Origin: CAZTQN01 sp964615765
Lineage (GTDB): Bacteria > Planctomycetota > Phycisphaerae > Phycisphaerales > UBA1924
Direction of reading: 5' to 3'
Assembly: GCA_964615765.1 (NCBI GenBank)
Contig: CAZTQN010000018.1
Span: 14,687 to 78,686, forward strand
DNA: 64,000 bases
Shown one piece after another: positions 22,037 through 30,659 of this stretch (the stretch's first letter is position 1; each line of letters begins with the position of its first letter). The notes under the pieces are model-generated. The model had not been told where the DNA came from. It saw nothing but the letters and a program-made list of their open reading frames with translations, and did not search any database. The position numbers were made by a program, and so were the translations under genes.

Positions 22037-23599
22037 ATGTTTGAACGGTTGAGCGAAGGGTTCGGGAACGCGTTCCGCAGGCTGTCCGGCAAGGGCGAGC
22101 TGACGGAGAAGAACATCGGCGAGGCGGTGGAGGACGTGCGTGCGGCGCTGCTGGAGGCGGACGTGCACGTGACGGTTGTGGACGGGTTCGTGGAAGCCGT
22201 CAAGCGGGACGCGATCGGGCGGGAGGTGACCAAGAGCCTGCAGCCCGGGCAGGAGATGATCGGGATCGTGCATGACCGGCTGGTGGAGGTGCTGGGGGGC
22301 ACGCCGCGGTCGGAGCAGGATGAGGGCGCGGGCGGGCTGGGAGGGATGAGCGGCGCGAGTGGCGCGGACGCGGGCGGTGGGATTTTGCAGGTGTCGCCCG
22401 GGCCGACGGTGGTGATGATGTGCGGCCTGCAGGGGAGCGGGAAGACGACCACGTGCGGGAAGCTTGCGGGGTATCTGAAGAAGCGCGGGCGGAGCGTCTT
22501 GCTGGTGGCGGCGGACCTGCAGCGCCCGGCGGCGGTGGAGCAGCTCGGGACGGTGTGCGAGGGCGTGAACCGCGACATGCCGGGCGGGGCGCAGGCGCAC
22601 TTCTATAGCGAGCCGGACAAGACGGCGGAGTATGGCAAGGCGGTGGGCGTGGCCGTCGGGGTGTGCCGGCGCGCGGTGGAGCACGCGCGGGCGAAGGGGA
22701 TCGACACGGTCATTCTGGACACGGCGGGGCGGCTGCACGTCAACGACGCGCTGATGGACGAGCTGCAGCAGATCAACAAGATCGTGCAGCCGCACCAGAT
22801 CTTTCTGGTGACCGACGCGATGACGGGGCAGGACGCGGTGAACAGCGCGAAGGCGTTTCACCAGCGGCTGGAGGTGGACGGGCTGATCCTGACGAAGTTC
22901 GACTCGGACACGCGTGGCGGGGCGGCGCTGAGCGTGAAGACGATCACGGGGGCGCCGATCCGGTTTATCGGGGTTGGGGAAAAGCTCGAGGCGCTGGAGG
23001 AGTTTCACGCCGAGCGGATCGCGGGGCGCATCCTGGGGATGGGCGACGTGGTCAGCCTGGTGGAGAAGGCGCGCGAGCAGGTCAGCGAGGAGGACGCCAA
23101 GAAGCTTGAAGACAAGATGGCCAAGGGGGAGATGACGATGGACGACTTTCTGTCGCAGCTTCGGACGCTGCGGCGGATGGGGCCGATGAAGCAGCTGCTG
23201 GGCCTGCTGCCGGGCGTGGGGAGCGCGCTGAAGGACGTGCACGTCGACGACGGTCAGCTGGACCGGGTGGAAGCGATCGTGTGCAGCATGACGCCTAGGG
23301 AGCGGAAGAAGCCGGACACGGTGGACATGTCGCGGCGGCGCCGCGTGGGCAAGGGGAGCGGGACCAGCGCGGACGAAGTGGGGCAGTTGGTCAAGCAGTT
23401 CGGGGCGGTGAGCGCCTTGGCGAAGGGGATGGCCAACATGAGCGCCATGCAGCGTGTGAAGGCGGTGAAGGAGATGCAGGGGAAAGAGGGCGGGCTGGGC
23501 GGCATGATGCCGGGCGTGAGCGGGCTGCCGGGGCTGATGGGGAAGAAGGGGTCGAGCTTCACGCCGAGCGTGAAGAGCCGGTTCAAGAAGCGGAAGTGA
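22037..23599 (+). CDS. ffh: Signal recognition particle protein Ffh (SRP54)
   Basis: 520 residues. Ffh binds 4.5S RNA and signal sequences and targets ribosomes to the membrane through FtsY. N domain 1-90; G domain with GLQGSGKTTTCGKLAGYLK, LVAADLQRPAAVEQL, LDTAGRLHVN and LTKFDSDTRGGAAL; a Met-rich M domain from about 330 (MTMDDFLSQLRTLRRMGPMK, later SAMQRVKAVKEMQG). A Gly/Ser-rich insert of about 30 residues (around 93-122) separates the N and G domains, and the tail is basic (SRFKKRK). Its receptor gene ftsY is also in the window at 53671-54678. ATG 22037 is a good start for this conserved N terminus. Confidence 0.97.
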   Translation: MFERLSEGFGNAFRRLSGKGELTEKNIGEAVEDVRAALLEADVHVTVVDGFVEAVKRDAIGREVTKSLQPGQEMIGIVHDRLVEVLGGTPRSEQDEGAGGLGGMSGASGADAGGGILQVSPGPTVVMMCGLQGSGKTTTCGKLAGYLKKRGRSVLLVAADLQRPAAVEQLGTVCEGVNRDMPGGAQAHFYSEPDKTAEYGKAVGVAVGVCRRAVEHARAKGIDTVILDTAGRLHVNDALMDELQQINKIVQPHQIFLVTDAMTGQDAVNSAKAFHQRLEVDGLILTKFDSDTRGGAALSVKTITGAPIRFIGVGEKLEALEEFHAERIAGRILGMGDVVSLVEKAREQVSEEDAKKLEDKMAKGEMTMDDFLSQLRTLRRMGPMKQLLGLLPGVGSALKDVHVDDGQLDRVEAIVCSMTPRERKKPDTVDMSRRRRVGKGSGTSADEVGQLVKQFGAVSALAKGMANMSAMQRVKAVKEMQGKEGGLGGMMPGVSGLPGLMGKKGSSFTPSVKSRFKKRK

Positions 23600-23662
23600 A
23601 GTGGGCGTGCGCGCTGATTCGCACGGCGCGGGCGAGCGCGGCGTGGGTTCGCATGGCGAGAG

Positions 23663-25015
23663 TCAGCAAGGCGAGAACCAGGCGGTCAGGAAGTCGAAGA
23701 CGTCCTGGACGGTCGCCGCACCGGAGGCGTTGATGTCGGCGCGCGGGTCGCTGGCGAAGAAGTCGTGGAGGAAGGCGAAGAGGTCTTCGGGCTTGATGGC
23801 GCCGGAGCAGTCGTAGTCGCCGGCGCAGGCGGGGGGCCAGGGCGGCTGGCGCCAGATGGCGAAGTTGCGGGGCGCCCCGGGTTCGGACTGGCGCGTGAAG
23901 TGGCCGGCGACGGCGAGGTCGCCGCCGGTGCGGCTCGCGAAGGTGAGGCCCAGGCTGCTCCGGTCATCGATGCCGGGCATGGGGTACCAGGCGCGGCCGG
24001 ACCACTGGGCGAGGGTTGATGCCGGGCGGCCGCCTGCGGTTGAGAAGAATCCGGCGGCGACGATGGTGCCGTCGGTCAGGCGGGCGAGCGACGCGATGTT
24101 GGTGGAGAGTGCGTCGGGGCCGATGCCCTGGCCGAGGGCGGTCCAAGTGGCGCCGTCCCAGCGTGCGATGCGGCTGGCGAAGGTGTTGCCGGACATGGTG
24201 AAGGTGCCGGCGGCGATGAGATCGGCGTTCGGGAGCGGGAGCAGCGCGTAGACGAGCCCGTTGAGGCCGGGCCCCAAGGGGTGCCAGGCGGAGCCATCGA
24301 AGCGGGCGATGCGTGAAGCGGGCACGCCGGCGAAGTCGTGGAACGCGCCGGCGACGATGAGGTCGCCGGAGGGCATGGTGGCGGCGGCGAAGATGGAGTA
24401 GAAGTTGGGGCTGGGGTTGAGGTTGGTCCAGGTGGCGCCGTCGAATCGGGCCACGCCGTTCATGGGGTTGGCGGGCGAGCCGGACCAGCGGAACTCGCCG
24501 ACGGCGATGAGGCGGCCTTCGAGGTCGAGGGTGAGGTCGTAGACGGTGGCGTTGAGGCCATCGGCGAGGGGTTGCCAAGTTGTGCCCGTCCAGCGCGCGA
24601 TGGACTCTGCCGGGACGCCGCCGGCGACGGAGAAGAGGCCGGCGACGACGATGGAGTTGTCGGGCATGACGACCACGGCCCGGACGGTTTCCCAGGTGCT
24701 GACGCCGACGCCGTCGCCGAGCGGGGACCACTCGGAGCCGCTGAAGAACGCGACGCGGCGGGCGGGGAGGTCGCCGAAGGCGGTGAAGATGCCGACGGCG
24801 ACGAGGCCCTCGGGCTGTGGGCCGGCGCCGTCGGGGTCCCAGATCGCGAGGTCATCGATCGTCGAGTTGGGGGACGCGACGTCGGAGAGATCGAGCCAGC
24901 GGCCCGGGCACTGAGCCGGGGCGGCGGCGGCGAGCAGTGTGGTCGCGATGGTCGCGGCGATGGTGTGGGCGAGGCGTGCGGACGGGCGACGGTGAACGGT
25001 GGGATGAGCGGGCAT
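23663..25015 (-). CDS. Secreted beta-propeller-like repeat protein with GC-type dockerin
   Basis: 450 residues from ATG 25015. A signal peptide (IAATIATTLLAAAAPAQC) is followed by seven or so repeats of about 50 residues, each with a strand like IARFDGSAWHPLGPGLNG then LPNADLIAAGTF, as in kelch/delta-60 type propellers. Two dockerin-like repeats end the protein (GDYDCSGAIKPEDLFAFLHD and ADINASGAATVQDVFDFL), terminus TAWFSPC. This is the third GC-ended dockerin protein here. It is likely extracellular; the ligand is unknown. It is convergent with ffh. Confidence 0.82.
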   Translation of the reverse strand: MPAHPTVHRRPSARLAHTIAATIATTLLAAAAPAQCPGRWLDLSDVASPNSTIDDLAIWDPDGAGPQPEGLVAVGIFTAFGDLPARRVAFFSGSEWSPLGDGVGVSTWETVRAVVVMPDNSIVVAGLFSVAGGVPAESIARWTGTTWQPLADGLNATVYDLTLDLEGRLIAVGEFRWSGSPANPMNGVARFDGATWTNLNPSPNFYSIFAAATMPSGDLIVAGAFHDFAGVPASRIARFDGSAWHPLGPGLNGLVYALLPLPNADLIAAGTFTMSGNTFASRIARWDGATWTALGQGIGPDALSTNIASLARLTDGTIVAAGFFSTAGGRPASTLAQWSGRAWYPMPGIDDRSSLGLTFASRTGGDLAVAGHFTRQSEPGAPRNFAIWRQPPWPPACAGDYDCSGAIKPEDLFAFLHDFFASDPRADINASGAATVQDVFDFLTAWFSPC

Positions 25016-25323
25016 GGCACGGCTCTTTCGATCGAGCCGATCGCGGCGCTGACGCGGCCGGGCGCCGCGGTTTGGAGCGGCGGAGCGACACGGCTCAATG
25101 GGTTCTACGTCGTGCGCTGCGTAGGGGCGTGCGGGGTTGCACCGGGACTGATGGATCACCCGCGCAGCCGCTGATCGTCGTCTGTTGGGGCGAGCGCGTA
25201 GACGGTTTGCACGGTTTCGAGCCCCCGGTTGAGTGGTTTTCCGGGTGGCTCGGATGGGGGGACGCGCATGGGCCTGCGCACCGGTCGATGGGTGAGGCGG
25301 CCCTGTAACGGGCACACACCTGT
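25016..25323. other. Divergent intergenic region, nothing recognised
   Basis: 308 bases between the leftward secreted propeller gene and the rightward kinase. Both promoters must lie here, but I can pick out neither boxes nor an RNA. An ORF running through it on the minus strand is a 5' extension of the secreted protein's frame without a signal peptide logic. Confidence 0.4.
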
Positions 25324-28300
25324 ATGGGCGATGTCGCGCTGCCAACCCGGATGTTCGTACTGCTGGCCGGCGGGATGGCGCTGCTGGACGCGGCGTTTTT
25401 CCTTGTGACGCCGAGCGTGCTGACGGAGGTGGGGGGTGTGGGGCGGCTGATCGCGGCGGGGACGTTGGTGGCGTTATCGCTGCCGGTGATGTGGGCGCTG
25501 TTGCGCAGGCGGCTGGGCTCGGCGCTGGATCCGTCAATTCGGACCAGCGATCGGCTGGCGCTGATTGCGCAGAAGACGAGCAACGCCGTGGTGATCACGG
25601 ACGCGGACCGGCGGATTCAGTGGGTCAACGAGGGCTTCACGCGGATCACCGGGTACACGCTGGACGAAGTGCGCGGGAAAGTGCCGGGGGCGCTGCTGCA
25701 GTACGAGGGGACCGACCCGGCGGCGGTGGAGCGGTTCCGGGAGATTCTGCGCTCGGGCGGGGCGGGGCGGGTGGAGATCCAGAACCGCGGCAAGTCCGGC
25801 AATGAGTACACGCTGGATGTTGAGTTGATGCCGCTGCACGAGGGGCGCGGCGGGCGGGTGACGGGGTTCATGGCGATCGAGACGGACATCACGGCGCGGC
25901 AGCGGGCGGAGAAGGCCACGCGCGATCTGCGGGACTTTCTGCGGCGGACGCTGGACGCGATCGACGCGCACACGGTGGTGCTCGGACCGGATGGGCGCGT
26001 GCGGCTGTGCAACCACGCGTGGCGCGAGTTTGCGCAGCGGAACGGGGCGGCGACGCAGATCGGCGAGGGGTTTGATTACCTGGGCGCGTGCGAGCGGGCC
26101 GGGAAGAGCAGCGCGGAAGCGGCGCGGGCGGCGGCGGCGATCCGGGCGGTTTTGAGCGGGCAGGCGAGCGCGGAGCAGATCGAGTACGAGTGTCACGGGC
26201 CGGACCACCGGCGGTGGTTCGTGTGCATGACGCGCGGGTTCGAGGCCAACGGCGAGCGGCTGGCGGTCGTGTCGCACACGAACGTGACGATGATCAAGGA
26301 AGCCGAGGCGCACGCGCTGGCGGCGAGCGCGGAGGCGGTGCGCCTTCGGGCGATGGCGGAATCGGCGCTGCGCGAGGCGGAGGGGCTGCGGCGGACGCTG
26401 GATCAGCACTCGATGATCTCGATCGCGGACCGGGACGGTCGGATCACGGATGTGAACGAGCTGTTCTGCCGGGCGAGCGGGTATGCGCGGGAGGAGCTGC
26501 TCGGGCAGGATCACCGGATCCTGCGGTCGGGCGTGCATGGTTCGGAGTTCTGGGAGGGCGTGTGGTCGTTGGTGCGCGAGGGGCGGGCGTGGCGGGGCGA
26601 GGTGTGCAACCGGGCCTGCGACGGGCGGCTGTACTGGGTGGACCTGATCATCACGCCGTTCTCGAGTTCGGACGGGGCGGTGGAGAAGTATGTGTCGATC
26701 GGGACGGACATCACGCAGCGGGTTGAGCAGCGGGCGCAGATCGATCAGCAGGCGACGCGGCTGGACCTGACGGTGCGGTCGGCGAATCTAGGCACGTGGG
26801 ACTGGAACATCGCGACGGGGTCGGTGGCGTTCAACGACATCGCGCAGACGATGCTCGGGTATGCGCCCGGGGCGTGGACGCCGCATGTTTCGCAGTGGGA
26901 GGCGCTGGTGCACCCGGACGACATGCCGATGGTGCGGCGGGCGCTGACGGATCACCTGGAGGGTCGGACGGCGGAGTATCGGGCGGAGGGGCGGCTGCGG
27001 CGTGCGGACGGGACGTGGGCGTGGATCCTGGACACCGGTCGCGTGACGGAGCGCGCGGCGGACGGGCGGCCGCTGCGGGCGATGGGCGTGCACGTGGACG
27101 TGACCGAGCGGAAGCAGATGGAGGAGTCGCTGCGGTCGGCGAAGGCGGCGGCGGAGGCGGCGAGCCGGGCCAAGAGTGAGTTTCTGGCGAACGTGAGCCA
27201 CGAGATCCGCACGCCGCTGACGGCGATCATCGGGTACACGGATCTATTGCAGGAGACGGACGGTCCGCTGGCGGACCCGCGGGAGCGGGCCCAGGTGGTG
27301 GGGACGATCCGGGCGGCGGGGGCGCACCTGCTGACGGTGATCAACGACGTGCTGGATTTGTCGAAGATCGAAGCCGACCGGATGACGGTGGAGCGGGTGG
27401 ACACGCGGGTTGGGGGCGTTCTGGAAGAGGTGACGAGCCTGCTGCGGCCGCGGGCGATCGGGAAGGGGATCGAGCTGCGCGTGCGGGTGAGCGGTGCGGT
27501 GCCGGACCGGATCATGACGGACCCGACGCGGCTGCGGCAGATTCTGATGAACCTGGTGGGGAACGCGGTGAAGTTCACGGACGCAGGGTGGGTGGAGGTC
27601 ACCTGCCGCGCTGAGCAGGCGACGGATGAAGGCGGGGCGGAGCGGTCGTGGCTGGTGGTGGAGGTGAACGACACCGGGGCGGGGATGAGCGCGGAGCAGA
27701 CGGCGCGGCTGTTCCAGCCGTTTGCGCAGGCCGACAGCACGGTGACGCGCCGGCACGGCGGGACGGGGCTGGGGCTGGCGATTTGCCGGCGGTTGTCGGA
27801 GTTGATGGGAGGCGAGGTTCGGCTGGTGAGCACGGCGGAGGGCGCGGGGTCGCGGTTCCGGGTGCGGCTGCCGCTGGAGCCGGCGCCGGGGGCGCGCGTC
27901 ATCGACGGGCTGGATGTGACGCGGAGCGAGCCGTCACGCGGCGGGCAGGGGGCGCCGACGGTGCGGCTGTCGGGTCGGGTGCTGTTGGCGGAGGACGGTC
28001 CGGACAACCAGCGGCTGATCGCGTATCACCTGCGGCGTGCGGGGGCGACGGTGGAGATCGCGGAGAACGGGCGCGTCGCGCTGGAGACGATTGTGCGGCG
28101 CGAGGAGGAGGGGCAGCCGTTCGACCTCTTGGTGACGGACATCCAGATGCCGGAGATGGACGGGTACACGCTGGTGCGATCGCTGCGAGCGCGCGGCGGG
28201 CAGGGCGTGCGGCTGCCGATCGTGGCGCTGACGGCGCACGCGATGGCGGAGGAGCGGGAGAAGTGTTTGAGCGCGGGGTGCGACGACTACCAGACCAAGC

Positions 28301-28380
28301 CGATCGACCGCGCGGCGCTGTTGGCGGCGTGCGCGCGGTGGATCGGGGTTGGGGCGGAGGCGGGGGCCGCAGCGCCGTGA
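25324..28380 (+). CDS. Hybrid sensor histidine kinase with multiple PAS domains
   Basis: 1018 residues. Two N-terminal membrane helices (about 10-60) lead to four PAS-type domains (about 76-190, 200-320, 355-475, 480-605), the first and third with the typical ITDADRRIQWVNEGFTRITG and IADRDGRITDVNELFCRASG patterns. HisKA follows with phospho-acceptor His626 in NVSHEIRTPLTAIIGYT, then an HATPase with LMNLVGNAVKFTD, VNDTGAGMSAEQ and GGTGLGLAICRRL, and a C-terminal receiver with Asp939 in LLVTDIQMPEMDGYT and Lys in QTKPID. Sensing is probably cytoplasmic because there is almost no periplasmic loop. No Hpt or cognate regulator is adjacent. Confidence 0.95.
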   Translation: MGDVALPTRMFVLLAGGMALLDAAFFLVTPSVLTEVGGVGRLIAAGTLVALSLPVMWALLRRRLGSALDPSIRTSDRLALIAQKTSNAVVITDADRRIQWVNEGFTRITGYTLDEVRGKVPGALLQYEGTDPAAVERFREILRSGGAGRVEIQNRGKSGNEYTLDVELMPLHEGRGGRVTGFMAIETDITARQRAEKATRDLRDFLRRTLDAIDAHTVVLGPDGRVRLCNHAWREFAQRNGAATQIGEGFDYLGACERAGKSSAEAARAAAAIRAVLSGQASAEQIEYECHGPDHRRWFVCMTRGFEANGERLAVVSHTNVTMIKEAEAHALAASAEAVRLRAMAESALREAEGLRRTLDQHSMISIADRDGRITDVNELFCRASGYAREELLGQDHRILRSGVHGSEFWEGVWSLVREGRAWRGEVCNRACDGRLYWVDLIITPFSSSDGAVEKYVSIGTDITQRVEQRAQIDQQATRLDLTVRSANLGTWDWNIATGSVAFNDIAQTMLGYAPGAWTPHVSQWEALVHPDDMPMVRRALTDHLEGRTAEYRAEGRLRRADGTWAWILDTGRVTERAADGRPLRAMGVHVDVTERKQMEESLRSAKAAAEAASRAKSEFLANVSHEIRTPLTAIIGYTDLLQETDGPLADPRERAQVVGTIRAAGAHLLTVINDVLDLSKIEADRMTVERVDTRVGGVLEEVTSLLRPRAIGKGIELRVRVSGAVPDRIMTDPTRLRQILMNLVGNAVKFTDAGWVEVTCRAEQATDEGGAERSWLVVEVNDTGAGMSAEQTARLFQPFAQADSTVTRRHGGTGLGLAICRRLSELMGGEVRLVSTAEGAGSRFRVRLPLEPAPGARVIDGLDVTRSEPSRGGQGAPTVRLSGRVLLAEDGPDNQRLIAYHLRRAGATVEIAENGRVALETIVRREEEGQPFDLLVTDIQMPEMDGYTLVRSLRARGGQGVRLPIVALTAHAMAEEREKCLSAGCDDYQTKPIDRAALLAACARWIGVGAEAGAAAP

Positions 28381-28389
28381 GCGTGCGCG

Positions 28390-29880
28390 TTACTGCCCCT
28401 GCGCCAGGCTGAAGCCTTTGACCCCGTCGAAGGTGCGGAGCAGTTCGTACGAACAGATCGTGAACTTCTCGGCGACCTTGTCCATGAGGGCGACGGTGCG
28501 GGACTGGCCGATGGAGCCGGCGGGGACGTTCTCGCGCAGTTCGAAGCGGACGCGGTAGTAGTCGACGCATTCGGTGTAGACGCTGCCCGTCGGCCAGACC
28601 TGGGTGCCGCGGTTGGAGATGAGGGAGAGGCGGAAGGGCGTGTCCTCGGCGATGCGCTGCATCTCTTCGGCGACGGAGGAGGGGCTGAGCGGGGAGTCGA
28701 GGTAGATGTCGCACCCGACGACCTGCGTGACGAGGTTGCGGAAAGTGCGGATGACCTGCTGACCTTGCGGGCGCGGCGGGCGGTCGAGCGAGGGCGTGTC
28801 GCGATCGGGGACGGCGGTGGCCGGGACGGTTTTGGGGGCCTGGCCCAGGCGGTCCTTGATCGCCGCGGTGAACTGCTTGGTGTTGACCGGCGGAGTGGAC
28901 TTTGAGCCGAAATCGCCGGTGTGGACGCCGGATTCGAGGGTGGCGAGGAGGGCGTTTTCGATGATGGCGGCGTGACGGGTGAGGCCGATGTGCCGGAGCA
29001 TCATGATGCCGGAGAGGATGAGGGAGGTGGGGTTGGCGATGCCCTTGCCGGCGATGTCGGGGGCGGTGCCGTGGACGGCTTCGAAGATGGAGATGTGGTT
29101 GCCGATGTTGGCGGAGGGGGCGAAGCCGAGGCCGCCGACGAGCCCGGCGCAGAGGTCGGAGACGATGTCGCCCTGGAGGTTGGGGAGGACGATCATCTGA
29201 TACTGGGTGGGCTTGACGACCAGGTTCATGCAGAGGGCGTCGACGATGACGTCGGCGATCTCGATCTCGGGGAAGTCTTTGGCGGTCTGTTTGAAGCGTT
29301 CGAGGAACAGGCCGTCGGTCATCTTCATGATGTTGGCTTTATGACCGCAGTGGACCTTCTTGATGCCGAGCTTCTGGGCGGCGTGGAAGGCGAAGCGGTG
29401 AACCTCATCGCAACCGGGGGCGGAGATGAGTCGCTTGCACTGGATCATGTCGTTGGAGAGGCGGTGCTCGACGCCGCCGTAGGTGTCCTCGATGTTCTCG
29501 CGGACGACGCACATGTCGATGTGGACGCCGGCCTTGGAGTAGACGGTCTCGACGCCGGGGAGGGTTTTGAAGGTTCGGAAGTTGGCGTAGGCGTTCCAGA
29601 GCTTGCGGGCGGTGACGTTGATGGACTTGCCCCCGCCGCCCTTGGGCGTTTCCATGGGGCCTTTGAAGAGGATGCCGCATTCTTCGACGGAGCGGACGGC
29701 GGCGTCGGTCATGCCCTTGGAGTTGCCCTGGGCGAAGACGGCGGCGCCCATGTCGACGGGGACGAAGTCGAGGAACTTGCCGTTGCCGAGACCGGCGGCG
29801 GCGAAGAGGTCGAGGGTTGCGGCCATGATTTCGGGGCCGATGCCGTCGCCTGGGGCGAGCGCGATCCGGAGGGTGCTCAT
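28390..29880 (-). CDS. icd: Isocitrate dehydrogenase, NAD-type, with C-terminal extra domain
   Basis: 496 residues from ATG 29880. It oxidises isocitrate to 2-oxoglutarate in the TCA cycle. The fold's landmarks are there: ALAPGDGIGPEIM, VVRENIEDTYGGVEHRLS, VLPNLQGDIVSDLCAGL and FEAVHGTAPDIAGKGIANP. The Asp-Ile after GTAP, where NADP enzymes such as that of E. coli have Lys-Tyr, points to NAD+ use. After the normal ~335-residue core and a Pro-rich linker there is a separate domain of ~140 residues (VIRTFRNLVTQVVGCDIYLD onwards) of the kind known at the C terminus of the Thermus enzyme, which has the same total length. It is tail-to-tail with the kinase gene, nine bases apart. Confidence 0.93.
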   Translation of the reverse strand: MSTLRIALAPGDGIGPEIMAATLDLFAAAGLGNGKFLDFVPVDMGAAVFAQGNSKGMTDAAVRSVEECGILFKGPMETPKGGGGKSINVTARKLWNAYANFRTFKTLPGVETVYSKAGVHIDMCVVRENIEDTYGGVEHRLSNDMIQCKRLISAPGCDEVHRFAFHAAQKLGIKKVHCGHKANIMKMTDGLFLERFKQTAKDFPEIEIADVIVDALCMNLVVKPTQYQMIVLPNLQGDIVSDLCAGLVGGLGFAPSANIGNHISIFEAVHGTAPDIAGKGIANPTSLILSGIMMLRHIGLTRHAAIIENALLATLESGVHTGDFGSKSTPPVNTKQFTAAIKDRLGQAPKTVPATAVPDRDTPSLDRPPRPQGQQVIRTFRNLVTQVVGCDIYLDSPLSPSSVAEEMQRIAEDTPFRLSLISNRGTQVWPTGSVYTECVDYYRVRFELRENVPAGSIGQSRTVALMDKVAEKFTICSYELLRTFDGVKGFSLAQGQ

Positions 29881-29978
29881 AGGGGCGTGAGGGTAGGGGG
29901 GATGACGGGCGGGGGTTGGGCGTGCGCCCCGGGGTGATGGGGTTATCATCGCGGGCGTTGTCGGAGGGCTAGAGGCGC

Positions 29979-30644
29979 ATGGCGAAGAAGACCAGCAAGA
30001 AACGGCTGCACAGCGGGAAGCGCGCGGTGCGGAAGGTCGTCCGTCGGACGGCGAGCAAAAAGCGGGGGGGCAAAATCGCCCGCGGTAAGGGCGGCGGCGG
30101 AGCGGCGGCGGACAACGCCGCCGAACTGTCGGCGGTGATCGCCAAGGCCCACGGCGTGGCCCTGGCCCATCACGCGCGCGAGGCCCTGGTGTGGACGCAC
30201 CGCATGACCCTCGCGCTGCTGCGCGACTGGCCCGGCGAGCGGCTGACGTTCCAGACCACCCCGACCGACAACCACGCGCTGTGGACCGTCGGTCACTTGG
30301 CGACGGCGTACGCCTGGTTTGCCTCGCTGATCGACGGGCAGATGACCGAACTGCCCGACGGGTATCAGCAGATGTTCGGCTACGGGAGCAAGCCCGTGAG
30401 CGACCCGAACGCGTACCCGCCGATGAACGAGGTGCTGAGCGCACACGAGCGGGCCTTCGAGCGCGTGCTCAGCGCGTTCGACGGGCTGGCGCCGGATGAG
30501 GTTGTGGCCCCGGTCGCGAGCGACGCCCACGGCGTGTGCCAGACGCGGGTCGAGGTGATGTACCGGCTGGCCTGGCACGAAGGGTGGCACCAGGGCCAGT
30601 TGGCATCGCTGCGGAAGGCGCTCGGGCTGCCGAATGTGATGTGA
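29979..30644 (+). CDS. DinB-like protein with histone-H1-like basic tail
   Basis: 221 residues. The first ~43 are Lys/Arg/Gly-rich (KKTSKKRLHSGKRAVRKVVR and further), like bacterial histone-H1-type or KxxK tails that bind DNA. Residues 50-221 form a DinB four-helix bundle with the expected metal ligands: His in WTVGHLATAY and the pair in RLAWHEGWHQGQLASLR. DinB/YfiT-like proteins are metal-dependent thiol transferases or stress proteins of uncertain substrate. The fusion suggests nucleoid association. ATG 29979 is preceded by GGAGGG some distance off. It is divergent from icd. Confidence 0.88.
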   Translation: MAKKTSKKRLHSGKRAVRKVVRRTASKKRGGKIARGKGGGGAAADNAAELSAVIAKAHGVALAHHAREALVWTHRMTLALLRDWPGERLTFQTTPTDNHALWTVGHLATAYAWFASLIDGQMTELPDGYQQMFGYGSKPVSDPNAYPPMNEVLSAHERAFERVLSAFDGLAPDEVVAPVASDAHGVCQTRVEVMYRLAWHEGWHQGQLASLRKALGLPNVM

Positions 30645-30659
30645 CGGCGGAGCGTTTGG

